Shown piece by piece: positions 31,788-40,477 of a DNA stretch of 42,032 bases. Under the pieces are notes generated by a model, which saw nothing but the letters and a program-made list of their open reading frames with translations, searched no databases and was not told the origin of the DNA. The position numbers and the translations under genes are program-made. Every line of letters begins with the position of its first letter. The first letter of the stretch is position 1. Source of the DNA: an uncultured Collinsella sp. (lineage in GTDB: Bacteria > Actinomycetota > Coriobacteriia > Coriobacteriales > Coriobacteriaceae); contig CAMQHT010000017.1 of NCBI GenBank assembly GCA_947001705.1, forward strand, positions 1 through 42,032. Reading direction: 5' to 3'.

Positions 31788-31839
31788 AGCCGGTGCGGAT
31801 TTGCGAAGCAAATACGCGGACGTCCCGTTGCCCGCTCCA
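31788..31839 (+). repeat. 52-bp repeat ending in the tRNA-Gly 3' end, copy 2
   Basis: Exact copy of 31657-31708, 131 bp further on. The 79 bp between the copies hold a GACTTTG/CAAAGTC hairpin and no gene. It ends 102 bp before purB. Confidence 0.9.
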
Positions 31840-31891
31840 ATTCCAAAATGTTAGGTTAATGCCTGCTGCCCATACTTGCACCTGCGCACGG

Positions 31892-31897
31892 TACAAT
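31892..31897 (+). promoter_or_regulatory. Possible -10 element of purB
   Basis: TACAAT lies 45 bp before the purB start, in the same GGTACAATG context as the tRNA-Lys promoter. No -35 is seen at the right distance. Confidence 0.4.
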
Positions 31898-31941
31898 GGT
31901 TGGGTTACGACCAACGTGCCAATAACCAAAAAGGAGCCGCT

Positions 31942-33288
31942 ATGATCGATCGCTATACCCGCCCGGAGATGGGACACATCTTCTCCCTCGAGAACAAGTA
32001 CGCCATTTGGCAGGAGATCGAGGTCCTGGCCTGTGAGGCCCAGGCGGAGCTCGGCAAGATCGGCATTTCTAAAGACGAAGCCCAGTGGATCCGCGACCAT
32101 GCCAACTTTGAGAAGGCAAAGGTCGACGAGATCGAGGAGGTCACGCGCCACGACGTCATCGCCTTCCTGACCAACATGAAGGAGTACATCGACGCCGATG
32201 TTCCCGAGGGCGACCCCAAGCCCAGCCGCTGGGTTCACTATGGCATGACCAGCTCCGATCTGGGCGACACGGCTCTGTGCTACCAGCTCACCCAGGCCTG
32301 CGACCTGATCATCGAGGACGTCAAGAAGCTCGGCGAGATTTGCAAGCGTCGCGCCTTTGAGGAGCGCAACACGCTCTGTGCCGGCCGCACTCATGGCATC
32401 CACGCCGAGCCGATGACCTTCGGCATGAAGTTCGGCTCTTGGGCCTGGGAACTCAAGCGCGATCTGGATCGTCTTGAGGACGCCCGCAAGAATGTTGCCT
32501 TCGGTGCCATCTCGGGCGCTGTTGGCACGTACAGCTCCATCGAACCGTTTGTCGAGGAGTATGTCTGCGAGCACCTGGGTCTGGTTCACGACCCGCTGTC
32601 CACGCAGGTTATCAGCCGCGACCATCACGCCTATCTCGCCGGCGTTCTCGCCACCACCGCGGCCACCTGCGAGCGCATCGCTACCGAGGTTCGCAATCTG
32701 CAGAAGACCGATACCCTCGAGGCCGAGGAGCCGTTCCGCAAGGGTCAAAAGGGCAGCTCCGCCATGCCGCACAAGCGCAACCCGATCACCATGGAGAAGG
32801 TCTGCGGTCTGTCGCGCGTCGTGAAGTCCAACGCCCAGGTTGCCTTCGATAACGTCGCCCTGTGGCACGAGCGTGACATTTCGCACTCCTCTGCCGAGCG
32901 TGTCGCCCAGGCCGACAGCTTCATCGCCCTCGACCACATGTTCCAGTGCCTCATCCGCGTTATCGACGGCCTGCAGCTGTACCCTGCCCGCATGATGGCC
33001 AACCTCAATAAGACCCGCGGCCTCATCTTCTCCTCCAAGGTGCTGCTGGCCCTCGTCGACACGGGCATCACCCGCGAGGACGCGTACGCCATTGTGCAGG
33101 AGAACGCCATGGCAACCTGGCGCGAGGTGCAGGATTGTGTCTCCGGCCCCACCTTTAAGGAGCGTCTCGAGGCCGACCCGCGCTGCACCGTCAGTCAGGA
33201 GAAGCTCGACGAGATCTTTGATCCGTGGGACTTCCTCACCCGTATCGACACGGTCTTTGATCGTCTGGAGCAGCTGAGCTTCGAGTAG
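31942..33288 (+). CDS. purB: Adenylosuccinate lyase
   Basis: PurB cleaves SAICAR to AICAR and adenylosuccinate to AMP in purine synthesis. It belongs to the fumarase/aspartase superfamily: the signature GSSAMPHKRNP is present near residue 272, and the catalytic His segment TSSDLGDTA is near 107. 448 aa, a normal length. The frame is open from 31876, but AAGGAG before ATG 31942 fixes the start. A GC-rich hairpin follows the gene. purC, 4 kb downstream, serves the preceding step. Confidence 0.96.
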   Translation: MIDRYTRPEMGHIFSLENKYAIWQEIEVLACEAQAELGKIGISKDEAQWIRDHANFEKAKVDEIEEVTRHDVIAFLTNMKEYIDADVPEGDPKPSRWVHYGMTSSDLGDTALCYQLTQACDLIIEDVKKLGEICKRRAFEERNTLCAGRTHGIHAEPMTFGMKFGSWAWELKRDLDRLEDARKNVAFGAISGAVGTYSSIEPFVEEYVCEHLGLVHDPLSTQVISRDHHAYLAGVLATTAATCERIATEVRNLQKTDTLEAEEPFRKGQKGSSAMPHKRNPITMEKVCGLSRVVKSNAQVAFDNVALWHERDISHSSAERVAQADSFIALDHMFQCLIRVIDGLQLYPARMMANLNKTRGLIFSSKVLLALVDTGITREDAYAIVQENAMATWREVQDCVSGPTFKERLEADPRCTVSQEKLDEIFDPWDFLTRIDTVFDRLEQLSFE

Positions 33289-33314
33289 GTTCGGGCATAA
33301 CGTTAGCTTTTTAG

Positions 33315-33352
33315 GGCGCTTTGCTGGTAATGTGTGTTGCCGGCAAAGCGCC
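33315..33352 (+). terminator. Terminator-like hairpin after purB
   Basis: A 13-bp stem (33315-33327 with 33340-33352) with one G-T pair and a 12-nt loop. No T-run follows, so termination strength is uncertain. Confidence 0.5.
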
Positions 33353-33416
33353 TCGTTGCATTTAGGGAAAGACGGGGATAATAGTCGTCTCGAATAACAT
33401 TCTGAGAGGGGATCGC

Positions 33417-33680
33417 ATGATTTCGTTTGATTACAAGCCGCAGGGTGTATGCTCTCGCAATATTCACCTTGACCTTTCCGATGACGGCAGCAAGGTGCTG
33501 GGCGTTGAGTTTACCGGCGGCTGCGATGGCAACCTCAAGGCCATCTCCAAACTGGTCGAGGGCGCTCCTGCTGACCGTGTGATCGAGGTTCTTGCCGGCA
33601 ATACCTGCGGCATGAAGAAGACCTCTTGCGCCGATCAGCTTACGCGCGCTATCGAGGCCGCTCGCGCCGAGATCGCCTAA
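33417..33680 (+). CDS. TSCPD-domain protein
   Basis: An 87-aa protein matching the small stand-alone TSCPD family (the TIGR03905 type), a domain otherwise found at the end of some ribonucleotide reductases. Conserved cysteines lie in GVCSRNI, GGCDGNL, GNTCGMKKTSC, which could bind metal. GAGAGGGG precedes ATG 33417. It overlaps the lipoprotein gene by 1 nt. Function of the family is unknown to me. Confidence 0.85.
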   Translation: MISFDYKPQGVCSRNIHLDLSDDGSKVLGVEFTGGCDGNLKAISKLVEGAPADRVIEVLAGNTCGMKKTSCADQLTRAIEAARAEIA

Positions 33681-34891
33681 TGGGTATCGCCGACCACATC
33701 AAGAACGGAATATCGCGTCGCGGCTTTGTGCTCGGTGGAGCTGCCGCGGGCGCTGCCACGGTGCTTGCCGGATGTTCGAAAAAAACAGGCACCAGTGATG
33801 ATGCCGCTGGCGAGCCGCAGGTTATCAAGGACGATTCGAAGATTGTCTCGATCACTGATGAGTACGAGGCAGTTGACATCGATCTTGAGCCGGCGGCATC
33901 GTGGACGCTGCCGCTGGGCACGTTGCTGTACTACTGCGATGGTGACTATGCTGCGGCAATGATGGCGCCCGCATCGGCACTGCACGCCAACACACTCGGT
34001 GTGCTCAACCTGGGCGATGGCTCGCTTACCACATTAATTGAGAATCCTATCGAGGGCACGGGATATGCTTTTTACGATGTCCGTGCCGGCGACGGCGTGT
34101 TTGCGTGGGTTGAGATGAACTTTGCCAGTTCATCGTGGAAGCTCTACGCTCAAAATCTGTCGGGCGCTTCGCTCTCTGGCGACGTGGTTGAGCTCGATCG
34201 AGGTGGCAAGGACTACGATCCGCCACTGTTTACGACGTTCGGGTCATCAGCCATCTGGTATAAAATGCCTTCGGCAGGCGGCAATAAAACGAGTAGTGAT
34301 TCGTTTTGCTATCGTCGCTCGCTTGATGAATCCAAGGCCGAGACAATTTGGAAATCGACGGGCCGCTTTGCGTCGGCCCCGCGCGTGAGCGACGGCATTT
34401 TGACCATCTCGCCGCGTGTCCGCAACGACGAGGGCGTCTACTACGGCATAACGGCAATCGATCTGACCGATGGCAACAACACCAAACGTGCCCAGCTAGT
34501 CCTTCCCTCGTCAGTCTCGCCTTTCGAGGCCGTATATATGGGCGATACCTTCGTGTTTTCTATCGAGGCGACCTATAGTGGCGTGGGCAGCCTGGGCAAC
34601 ATGGGCACGTATATCGGTAATGAGGGAGGGCCATACCTCTTCCTGTCCCGCGAGCCGCTCGCATGTGCTGCCGGCAAGAAGAATAAATATCTCGTTAAGG
34701 TACAGGCATCGCATTTTCTCATCGACACCTCTGCCAAGACCTATGGCTCGCTACTGTCGCCCGACCGCGCTTTGGAATATGGCGATTATCCAGCTACGGC
34801 GGGAAAATCGGACTCATTTCTTACGTACGCCACGGTGCGCAACAGCCAGGGTATACCCGAGACGGTCACCGCACGCCTATTCTCTCTTTAA
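33680..34891 (+). CDS. Tat-exported lipoprotein, possible beta-propeller
   Basis: A 403-aa protein. Its N-terminus has a twin-arginine motif (SRRGFVL, Arg13-Arg14), a hydrophobic stretch and a lipobox LAGC with Cys32, so it is probably exported folded by Tat and lipidated. The mature part has repeated strand-rich segments (LGVLNLGDGSLTTL, WKLYAQNLSG, YYGITAIDLTDG), suggesting a WD40/TolB-like beta-propeller. I recognise no named family. ATG 33680 overlaps the TSCPD stop codon, so the pair is coupled. A two-component system follows after 155 bp. Confidence 0.75.
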   Translation: MGIADHIKNGISRRGFVLGGAAAGAATVLAGCSKKTGTSDDAAGEPQVIKDDSKIVSITDEYEAVDIDLEPAASWTLPLGTLLYYCDGDYAAAMMAPASALHANTLGVLNLGDGSLTTLIENPIEGTGYAFYDVRAGDGVFAWVEMNFASSSWKLYAQNLSGASLSGDVVELDRGGKDYDPPLFTTFGSSAIWYKMPSAGGNKTSSDSFCYRRSLDESKAETIWKSTGRFASAPRVSDGILTISPRVRNDEGVYYGITAIDLTDGNNTKRAQLVLPSSVSPFEAVYMGDTFVFSIEATYSGVGSLGNMGTYIGNEGGPYLFLSREPLACAAGKKNKYLVKVQASHFLIDTSAKTYGSLLSPDRALEYGDYPATAGKSDSFLTYATVRNSQGIPETVTARLFSL

Positions 34892-34950
34892 GCTTAGAGG
34901 GGTTAAAAAGGCGCCAACAGGGGAATAAACGCGTTGTAATTGTGAGTACC

Positions 34951-34989
34951 GCCCGCCGAGCTGCCGCGTCATAGTGGCATCCGGCGGGC
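34951..34989 (+). terminator. Hairpin between lipoprotein and response-regulator genes
   Basis: An 8-bp perfect outer stem (34951-34958 with 34982-34989), extended inwards by TGCC/GGCA. No T-run follows directly, so it is a weak terminator or leader structure. Confidence 0.35.
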
Positions 34990-35046
34990 TCAGGTGCGTT
35001 AAAATGGGCTTGTTCTTAGCTGATTGAGACAGGGGGGGGCCGTGTT

Positions 35047-35769
35047 ATGGCTTCAGATGCAAAAAAGATTCTGCTGGTCGAGGATGAGAAGGCAATCCGT
35101 GACGCCGTCGCTGCCTATCTCGAGCGCGAAGGCTACTGGGTTGTGGGTGTCGGCGACGGCCAGTCCGCGATCGAGGAGTTCGAGAAGCATCAGTTTGACC
35201 TGGTCGTGCTCGACCTTATGCTCCCCAAGATCCCCGGCGAGCGCGTTTGCCGCACCATTCGCGATACCTCGGATGTCCCCATCATCATGCTGACTGCCAA
35301 GGGCGAGATCGAGGACCGTATTATCGGTCTTGAGCTCGGCGCCGACGACTATCTGATTAAGCCGTTCTCGCCGCGCGAGCTTGTCGCGCGCGTTCGCGCT
35401 CTGTTCCGCCGTGCCCATCAGGCCGACGAGCCAGCCGTCGAGGTACTCGACTTCGGCGATCTGGTCATCGATATCTCGGGCCACAAGATTTTGGTCGAGG
35501 GCAAGGAAGTCGACCTGACGGCTTCCGAGTTTAAGCTGCTCACCACGCTTGCCCGTCACCCCGGTCGCGTCTACAACCGCATGGAGCTGGTCGAGAAGGT
35601 GCTCGGCTACGACTTTGAGGGCTATGAGCGCACCATCGATAGCCACGTGAAGAACCTTCGCGCCAAGCTGGGCGATGATCCCAAGAAGCCCAAGTGGCTC
35701 TACACCGTCCACGGTGTCGGCTATCGCTTCGAGGCTCCGGCCAAGACCGATAAGTCGGACGAGAAATAG
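35047..35769 (+). CDS. OmpR/PhoB-family response regulator
   Basis: A 240-aa regulator. The receiver domain (about 7-120) has acidic pocket residues EDE, phospho-acceptor Asp56 (VVLDLMLP), the conserved Thr in MLTAKG and Lys in LIKPFSP. The C-terminal OmpR winged helix (about 140-232) has TASEFKLL and RTIDSHVKNLRAKLG. ATG 35047 follows a G-rich ribosome site. The histidine kinase gene starts 11 bp later. The stimulus is unknown. Confidence 0.93.
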   Translation: MASDAKKILLVEDEKAIRDAVAAYLEREGYWVVGVGDGQSAIEEFEKHQFDLVVLDLMLPKIPGERVCRTIRDTSDVPIIMLTAKGEIEDRIIGLELGADDYLIKPFSPRELVARVRALFRRAHQADEPAVEVLDFGDLVIDISGHKILVEGKEVDLTASEFKLLTTLARHPGRVYNRMELVEKVLGYDFEGYERTIDSHVKNLRAKLGDDPKKPKWLYTVHGVGYRFEAPAKTDKSDEK

Positions 35770-35780
35770 GGAAATCACAT

Positions 35781-37346
35781 ATGACACCTGCGCGCTTTGA
35801 AATCGGACAAAAGCACAAGCAGGAGAGCGAGGCGGGTTCCAAGGCTAGTTGGAACACGCCTCGCTCCGATTCACGGCCAACGATGAGCTATCCCTCGCGC
35901 ATGGCACTTGCTTTTGCTCTGACATCGCTCATGACGGTATTGGTGCTGGTGGGCGTGGTCTCTGTTGTGTGGGGCACGGTCTTTTCGGATTACACGCGCT
36001 CCAATATCGTCGAAATCGCAAATTCCGCTGCCGAAAAGCTTGCGACGTCGTATGAGGAAAACGGCAATTGGACTGCGGGCGAGCTACGTACGGTCGCGAC
36101 ATCAAGTTTGGTGTCCGACGACCTGAGTATGCAGGTCGTCAACAAGAAAGGCGTTGTCGTTTATGACGACTCATGGCCTTCGGCAAGCGCGACCGCCGAT
36201 GTGCGCGAGAACGAATCGCCGTCGAGCAGCTCGAGCGGGAAAAAAGCATCGCATAGTCCGGTCTCGTCGGCTCCCACCGGCTCCGATAGCGTTGCAAACG
36301 TCGAAATCATAACGTCTTCCGGCGAGCATGTCGGACAAGTAAAGCTGTGGGCCATCGGCTCCGATGCCTTGCTCACCAAGGCAGATTCTGCGTTTAGGGA
36401 GAAGACCTTTAACGCCATGGCCCTTGCTGCGGTTGTTGCAGTTTGCATTTCGGTCGTTATCGGATCACTCGTGTCGCGCATGCTCACCAAGCCGATTCAC
36501 CGTATTACCAGCACGGCCAAGCAAATTCGCGATGGCGATCTGTCTGCTCGTACGGGCTTGCGCGGCGATGACGAGATCGATCAACTGGGCGAGACATTCG
36601 ATGAGATGGCCACATCGCTCGAGAAGGATATGAAACACGAGAAACGTTTGACCTCGGACGTGGCTCACGAACTTCGCACTCCGCTTATGGCCATGCTCGC
36701 AACGGTCGAGGCCATGCAGGATGGCGTATATCCTACCGACGATGAGCACTTGGAGACTGTTGCTTCCGAGACGCGTCGCCTGGCTCGTCTGGTGCAGCAG
36801 ATGCTCGACCTGTCGCGCATGGAAAACAGCACGGCTCCGCTCAACCTTGAGCCGGTGGACATGGTTCCTTTCGTGCGTTCCATCGTCAATGCCCAGGAGC
36901 GCCTGTTTGTCGACCGCGATCTGCGCTTGCGCTTTGCTGACGAGACCCAAGGTCACGACGATGTCGTCGAAGCCGATCCCGACATGATCACACAATGCGT
37001 CATCAATCTCATGAGCAACGCCATGCGCTACACCCCCGAGGGCGGTTGGGTCGTGGTGTCGGTGCTCAGTGACCGCAAACACGTCAGCATCGCCGTTTCT
37101 GATACCGGCATCGGTATTGCCAAGGATGACTTGTCGCGCATCTTCGGCCGTTTTTGGCGCGCCGATGCCAGCCGTGCCCGTGAGGCGGGCGGTCTGGGCG
37201 TGGGCCTCGCCGTGACTAAACAGATCGTCGAGCGCCATCACGGCTACATATCCGTGGAGTCGGAGCTTGGAAAGGGTACGACTTTTACGATTCATCTGCC
37301 TCGCGAGCACACGGCGGACGCGGCATCTACTACAATGGAGCACTAG
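35781..37346 (+). CDS. Sensor histidine kinase
   Basis: A 521-aa membrane kinase. A cytoplasmic N-terminus of about 40 residues precedes membrane helix 1 (41-65); an extracytoplasmic domain with a Ser-rich stretch (142-172) follows; helix 2 is 212-234, HAMP 232-285. HisKA has DVAHELRTPL with His296; the ATPase has NLMSNAMRYTPEG, DTGIGI and GLGVGLAV. BaeS/CpxA-like layout, consistent with sensing an envelope signal. Partner of the regulator 11 bp upstream. Confidence 0.92.
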   Translation: MTPARFEIGQKHKQESEAGSKASWNTPRSDSRPTMSYPSRMALAFALTSLMTVLVLVGVVSVVWGTVFSDYTRSNIVEIANSAAEKLATSYEENGNWTAGELRTVATSSLVSDDLSMQVVNKKGVVVYDDSWPSASATADVRENESPSSSSSGKKASHSPVSSAPTGSDSVANVEIITSSGEHVGQVKLWAIGSDALLTKADSAFREKTFNAMALAAVVAVCISVVIGSLVSRMLTKPIHRITSTAKQIRDGDLSARTGLRGDDEIDQLGETFDEMATSLEKDMKHEKRLTSDVAHELRTPLMAMLATVEAMQDGVYPTDDEHLETVASETRRLARLVQQMLDLSRMENSTAPLNLEPVDMVPFVRSIVNAQERLFVDRDLRLRFADETQGHDDVVEADPDMITQCVINLMSNAMRYTPEGGWVVVSVLSDRKHVSIAVSDTGIGIAKDDLSRIFGRFWRADASRAREAGGLGVGLAVTKQIVERHHGYISVESELGKGTTFTIHLPREHTADAASTTMEH

Positions 37347-37455
37347 CTTTTCGCTATTCGGTGAAGGAGGGGTTTCGTCCCTGCCGCTCCGAGTTTGCGA
37401 AAACGTGCGGGAAAGAACCCGCATTACTGTCGTATTTTGGTAAGGAGTGACTCAC

Positions 37456-38343
37456 GTGACAACGATGGAGCGTCGTCCGGATTCCCGTGGCAAGGTTCGT
37501 GATATCTACGATGCCGGTGAAAACCTGCTGATGGTCGCCACCGACCGCATTTCTGCGTTCGACTTCATTCTTCCCGACGAGATTCCGTTTAAGGGAGAGG
37601 TGCTCAACCGCATCTCGGCATTCTGGTTCGATAAGTTTGCCGACATCGTTCCCAACCACCTCGTTTCCATCGACCCGGCGGATTTCCCTGAGGAGTTTGC
37701 TGAGTATCGTGACTACCTCGCCGGCCGCGCCATGCTGGTTAAGAAGGCCCAGACGATTCCTATCGAGTGCATCGTCCGCGGCTATCTGACCGGTTCGGGC
37801 AAGAAGACCTACGACGAGAACGGCACCGTCTGCGGCATCCAGCTGCCTGAGGGCCTGACCGAGGCTTCCAAGCTTCCCGAGCCGCTGTTTACGCCGTCCA
37901 CGAAGGCCGAGATCGGTGACCACGACGAGAACATCTCGTTCGAGCGTTGCTGCGAGATCGTGGGCGAGGACATCGCCACGCAGATTCGCGACCTTTCCCT
38001 CAAGATCTACAAGGCTGCCGCCGAGTATGCAGCGACCCGTGGCATCATCATTGCCGACACCAAGTTCGAGTTCGGTGTCATCGATGGCAAGGTTACGCTG
38101 ATCGACGAGTGCCTCACGCCCGACTCCAGCCGTTTCTGGCCTGCCGCCAGCTACGAGGAGGGCAAGATTCAGCCCAGCTACGACAAGCAATTCGTCCGCA
38201 ATTGGCTCAAAGCCAACTGGGATATGACGGGGGAGACCCCGCACCTGCCCGCCGAGGTCATCGATGGCACGTCCGAGCGCTATCGCGAGGCCTTCCAGAT
38301 CATCACGGGCTCCCAGTTCACAAGCATGAAGGAGAACGCATAA
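37456..38343 (+). CDS. purC: Phosphoribosylaminoimidazole-succinocarboxamide synthase
   Basis: PurC (SAICAR synthetase) joins CAIR and aspartate using ATP. Motifs include GKVRDIY, DRISAFD, ECIVRGYLTGSG and the IIIADTKFEFG segment. 295 aa, a fungal/actinobacterial-size form. A GTG at 37447 is in frame but overlaps the ribosome site AAGGAG (37442-37447); the GTG at 37456 has correct spacing. The next gene begins right after the stop codon. 37347-37455 contains only a 6-bp hairpin near 37406-37423; no promoter was recognised. Confidence 0.95.
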   Translation: MTTMERRPDSRGKVRDIYDAGENLLMVATDRISAFDFILPDEIPFKGEVLNRISAFWFDKFADIVPNHLVSIDPADFPEEFAEYRDYLAGRAMLVKKAQTIPIECIVRGYLTGSGKKTYDENGTVCGIQLPEGLTEASKLPEPLFTPSTKAEIGDHDENISFERCCEIVGEDIATQIRDLSLKIYKAAAEYAATRGIIIADTKFEFGVIDGKVTLIDECLTPDSSRFWPAASYEEGKIQPSYDKQFVRNWLKANWDMTGETPHLPAEVIDGTSERYREAFQIITGSQFTSMKENA

Positions 38344-38919
38344 GTGAGTACCCGTAGCGCCACGAACAAGCGCACGCAATCCCACGAGGTTACCGGGGTT
38401 GCGCGCAAGTCCGCTGCATCCGCCAAGCCCGCCCGTCAGGCAGCGAGCTCTGTCCGCGTCGTGCCGGCTTCGTCTAAGGCACGCCGCAAAGAGCTCGAGA
38501 AGGGCGAGAATCTCGAGGGCCTCTCTAAAGAGGAGAAGCGCGCCCGCAAGGCTAAGCAGCGCGCCAAGGAGGACCGCATCTACACGGTGTCGAATATCCT
38601 TCTCAAGCAGGATGAGGACTACACCAAGCGCCGTCGTATCTGGTGGGCCGTGCTTACTATCGGCATGGTACTCGTCGTGGCAATTTGGGCTTCGCTCTAC
38701 TTCGCTCCCGCTGGCATGGTGTCCAGCCCTGTCCAGATGGTCGGCATCGTTTTGTCCTACGTCGTCATTTTGGGTGACTTTATTTACGACTTCGTTCGTA
38801 TTCGTCCCCTGCGTAACATGTACCGCACGCAGGCCGAGGGCATGTCCGAGAACAAGCTCAACGCTCTTATTGAGCGCGCGGCTGCCGAGGAGGACAAAAA
38901 GGACTCCAAGAAGAAATAG
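38344..38919 (+). CDS. Basic two-span membrane protein
   Basis: A 191-aa protein. The first 95 residues are Lys/Arg/Ala-rich, cytoplasmic and partly coiled-coil-like (EEKRARKAKQRAKED). Two membrane helices (about 101-121 and 128-150) follow, then a charged tail. GTG 38344 directly follows the purC stop codon, so translation is probably coupled. I recognise no family and the purine link may be only positional. Confidence 0.75.
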   Translation: MSTRSATNKRTQSHEVTGVARKSAASAKPARQAASSVRVVPASSKARRKELEKGENLEGLSKEEKRARKAKQRAKEDRIYTVSNILLKQDEDYTKRRRIWWAVLTIGMVLVVAIWASLYFAPAGMVSSPVQMVGIVLSYVVILGDFIYDFVRIRPLRNMYRTQAEGMSENKLNALIERAAAEEDKKDSKKK

Positions 38920-38952
38920 CGTTTGCATGCATACTTATCGCTAAGATATAAG

Positions 38953-38979
38953 GCGCGTCGTTTTTGCGGCGCGCTTTTT
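38953..38979 (+). terminator. Terminator of the purC operon
   Basis: An 8-bp stem with one G-T pair (38953-38960 with 38967-38974) followed by TTTTT. Confidence 0.85.
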
Positions 38980-39007
38980 ACTGTTCTATAGATAGATGGA
39001 GTGGCAC

Positions 39008-40288
39008 ATGATTCGAGCTGCCCTGACGGTCGAAGAAGCTCTGGAGGGCATGAAGGCCCTGGAGCCCAAGATTAAAAACTATGCGCGTCTGGTTGTCCGC
39101 AAGGGCGTAAACGTCAAGCCCGGCCAGGAGGTTGTCGTTCAGTCTCCGGTCGAGTGCGCGCCTTTTGCCCGCGTGGTGGTCGCGGAGGCTTATGCCGCCG
39201 GCGCTGGCCACGTGACGGTCATTTGGGCCGATGATGCCGTGACGAGGCTCACGTACGAGCATGTCGATAAAAGCTATTTTGAGCAGACGCCCGAGTGGAA
39301 GCGCATGCAGCTGGATTCCCTGGCCCAGGATGGTGCCTGCTTTGTCTTTATCGAGGGGGCGGATCCTGCGGCCCTCAAGGGCATCGATCCAGCCAAGCCG
39401 GCCGCGGCATCCAAGGCGAGGAATACGCAATGCAAAGTTTTCCGCCGTGGACTGGATTACAACATCAATCCGTGGTGCATCGCCGGCGCTCCGGTCGTGG
39501 CTTGGGCGCACGAGGTGTTCCCGGGAGACGCCGATGAGGTTGCAATCTATAAGCTGTGGAATGCGATTCTGCACACCGCGCGCGCCGATGGCCAGGACCC
39601 AGAGAGCGACTGGGAACTCCATGACGCCGCATTCGAAAAGAACCTGCGTTTTCTGAACGACAATCGTTTCGACTACCTGCATTACGCCGCGGCAAATGGA
39701 ACCGATCTGACGATTGGCATGACGAAAGGTCACGAGTGGGCCGGCGGCAAGGGCAAGACGCCCGAAGGGCACCCCTTCTTCCCCAACATTCCCACCGAGG
39801 AAGTCTTCACTTCGCCCGATCGCATGCGCGCCGACGGTATCGTGTACTCGGCCATGCCGCTCATCCACCATGGCAATAAGGTCGACGATTTTTGGATTAA
39901 GTTCGAGGGCGGCCGCGTAGTGGACTACGATGCCCGTGTGGGCAAGGCAACGCTCGCAAGCATCATCGATACTGACGAGGGCGCTGCTCACCTGGGAGAG
40001 GTCGCGCTCATCTCCAAGAACACGCCGATCCGCGAAAGTGGCGTACTGTTCTACGATACGCTCTATGACGAGAACGCTAGCTGCCATCTCGCGCTAGGTG
40101 TCGGTTTCCCCGAATGCATCGAGGGTGGGTATGACATGTCCAAGGAAGAGCTCCTGGAGCATGGCGTTAACGTCTCGAGCACGCACGTCGATTTTATGAT
40201 TGGCACGGACGACATCGATATTACGGGCATTACGCCTGATGGACGTGAAGTTGTGATTTTCCAGAACGGCCAATGGAGTTGGGAATAG
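39008..40288 (+). CDS. M29-family aminopeptidase (PepS/AmpS-like)
   Basis: A 426-aa cytoplasmic metallo-aminopeptidase of the thermophilic family M29. Predicted metal ligands are visible in NIPTEEVFT, HLGEVALI, ENASCHLALG and SSTHVDFMIG, with the typical end ITPDGREVVIFQNGQW. It would release N-terminal residues from peptides. The frame is open from 38996, but GGAG at 39001-39004 selects ATG 39008. Followed within 30 bp by tRNA-Lys. Confidence 0.92.
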   Translation: MIRAALTVEEALEGMKALEPKIKNYARLVVRKGVNVKPGQEVVVQSPVECAPFARVVVAEAYAAGAGHVTVIWADDAVTRLTYEHVDKSYFEQTPEWKRMQLDSLAQDGACFVFIEGADPAALKGIDPAKPAAASKARNTQCKVFRRGLDYNINPWCIAGAPVVAWAHEVFPGDADEVAIYKLWNAILHTARADGQDPESDWELHDAAFEKNLRFLNDNRFDYLHYAAANGTDLTIGMTKGHEWAGGKGKTPEGHPFFPNIPTEEVFTSPDRMRADGIVYSAMPLIHHGNKVDDFWIKFEGGRVVDYDARVGKATLASIIDTDEGAAHLGEVALISKNTPIRESGVLFYDTLYDENASCHLALGVGFPECIEGGYDMSKEELLEHGVNVSSTHVDFMIGTDDIDITGITPDGREVVIFQNGQWSWE

Positions 40289-40307
40289 TCCCAGACCGTG
40301 GTACAAT
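40279..40307 (+). promoter_or_regulatory. Promoter of tRNA-Lys
   Basis: TTGGGA (40279-40284), a 17-bp spacer and TACAAT (40302-40307), 10 bp before the tRNA. The -35 overlaps the last codons of the aminopeptidase gene. Confidence 0.75.
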
Positions 40308-40316
40308 GCCACCCGC

Positions 40317-40392
40317 GGGCCGTTAGCTCAGCTGGCAGAGCAGGGGACTTTTAATCCCAAGGTCCAGGGTTCGAACCCCTGACGGCCCACCA
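40317..40392 (+). tRNA. tRNA-Lys(TTT)
   Basis: A full cloverleaf: acceptor GGGCCGT/ACGGCCC, anticodon loop CTTTTAA giving TTT, T-arm GGTTCGAACC, encoded CCA at 40390-40392. Nineteen bases of its 3' end (40373-40391) recur at 40549-40567. Confidence 0.96.
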
Positions 40393-40460
40393 TAGAATGG
40401 AAAAGCGACTGGCGGATGCCGGCCGCTTTTTTGTTGCCGCGACGCGGGTTCGAACCCGAA
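40391..40460 (+). repeat. Post-tRNA cassette, copy 1
   Basis: Starts CATAGAAT, carries a terminator stem (40401-40413 with 40418-40430, then T-run), TTTTTTGTTGCCGCG and the T-loop-like palindrome GGGTTCGAACCC. A diverged copy lies at 41676-41744. Confidence 0.75.
40401..40432 (+). terminator. Terminator of tRNA-Lys
   Basis: An imperfect 13-position stem followed by TTTTTT, 8 bp past the tRNA CCA. Confidence 0.8.
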
Positions 40461-40477
40461 AGGGCGCGGAGCTGAGT

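Noticed and set aside
31560..31840. CRISPR array in the tRNA-Gly tail repeats
   Set aside because: Only two 52-bp copies, both ending in tRNA sequence, with no further spacers and no cas genes.
37354..38928. 524-codon open frame antisense to purC and its neighbour
   Set aside because: It covers two genes on the other strand and shows no domain.
40446..40457. Additional tRNA at the GGGTTCGAACCC motif (also at 41730)
   Set aside because: Only a T-loop-like palindrome; no acceptor, D-arm or anticodon arm can be drawn.
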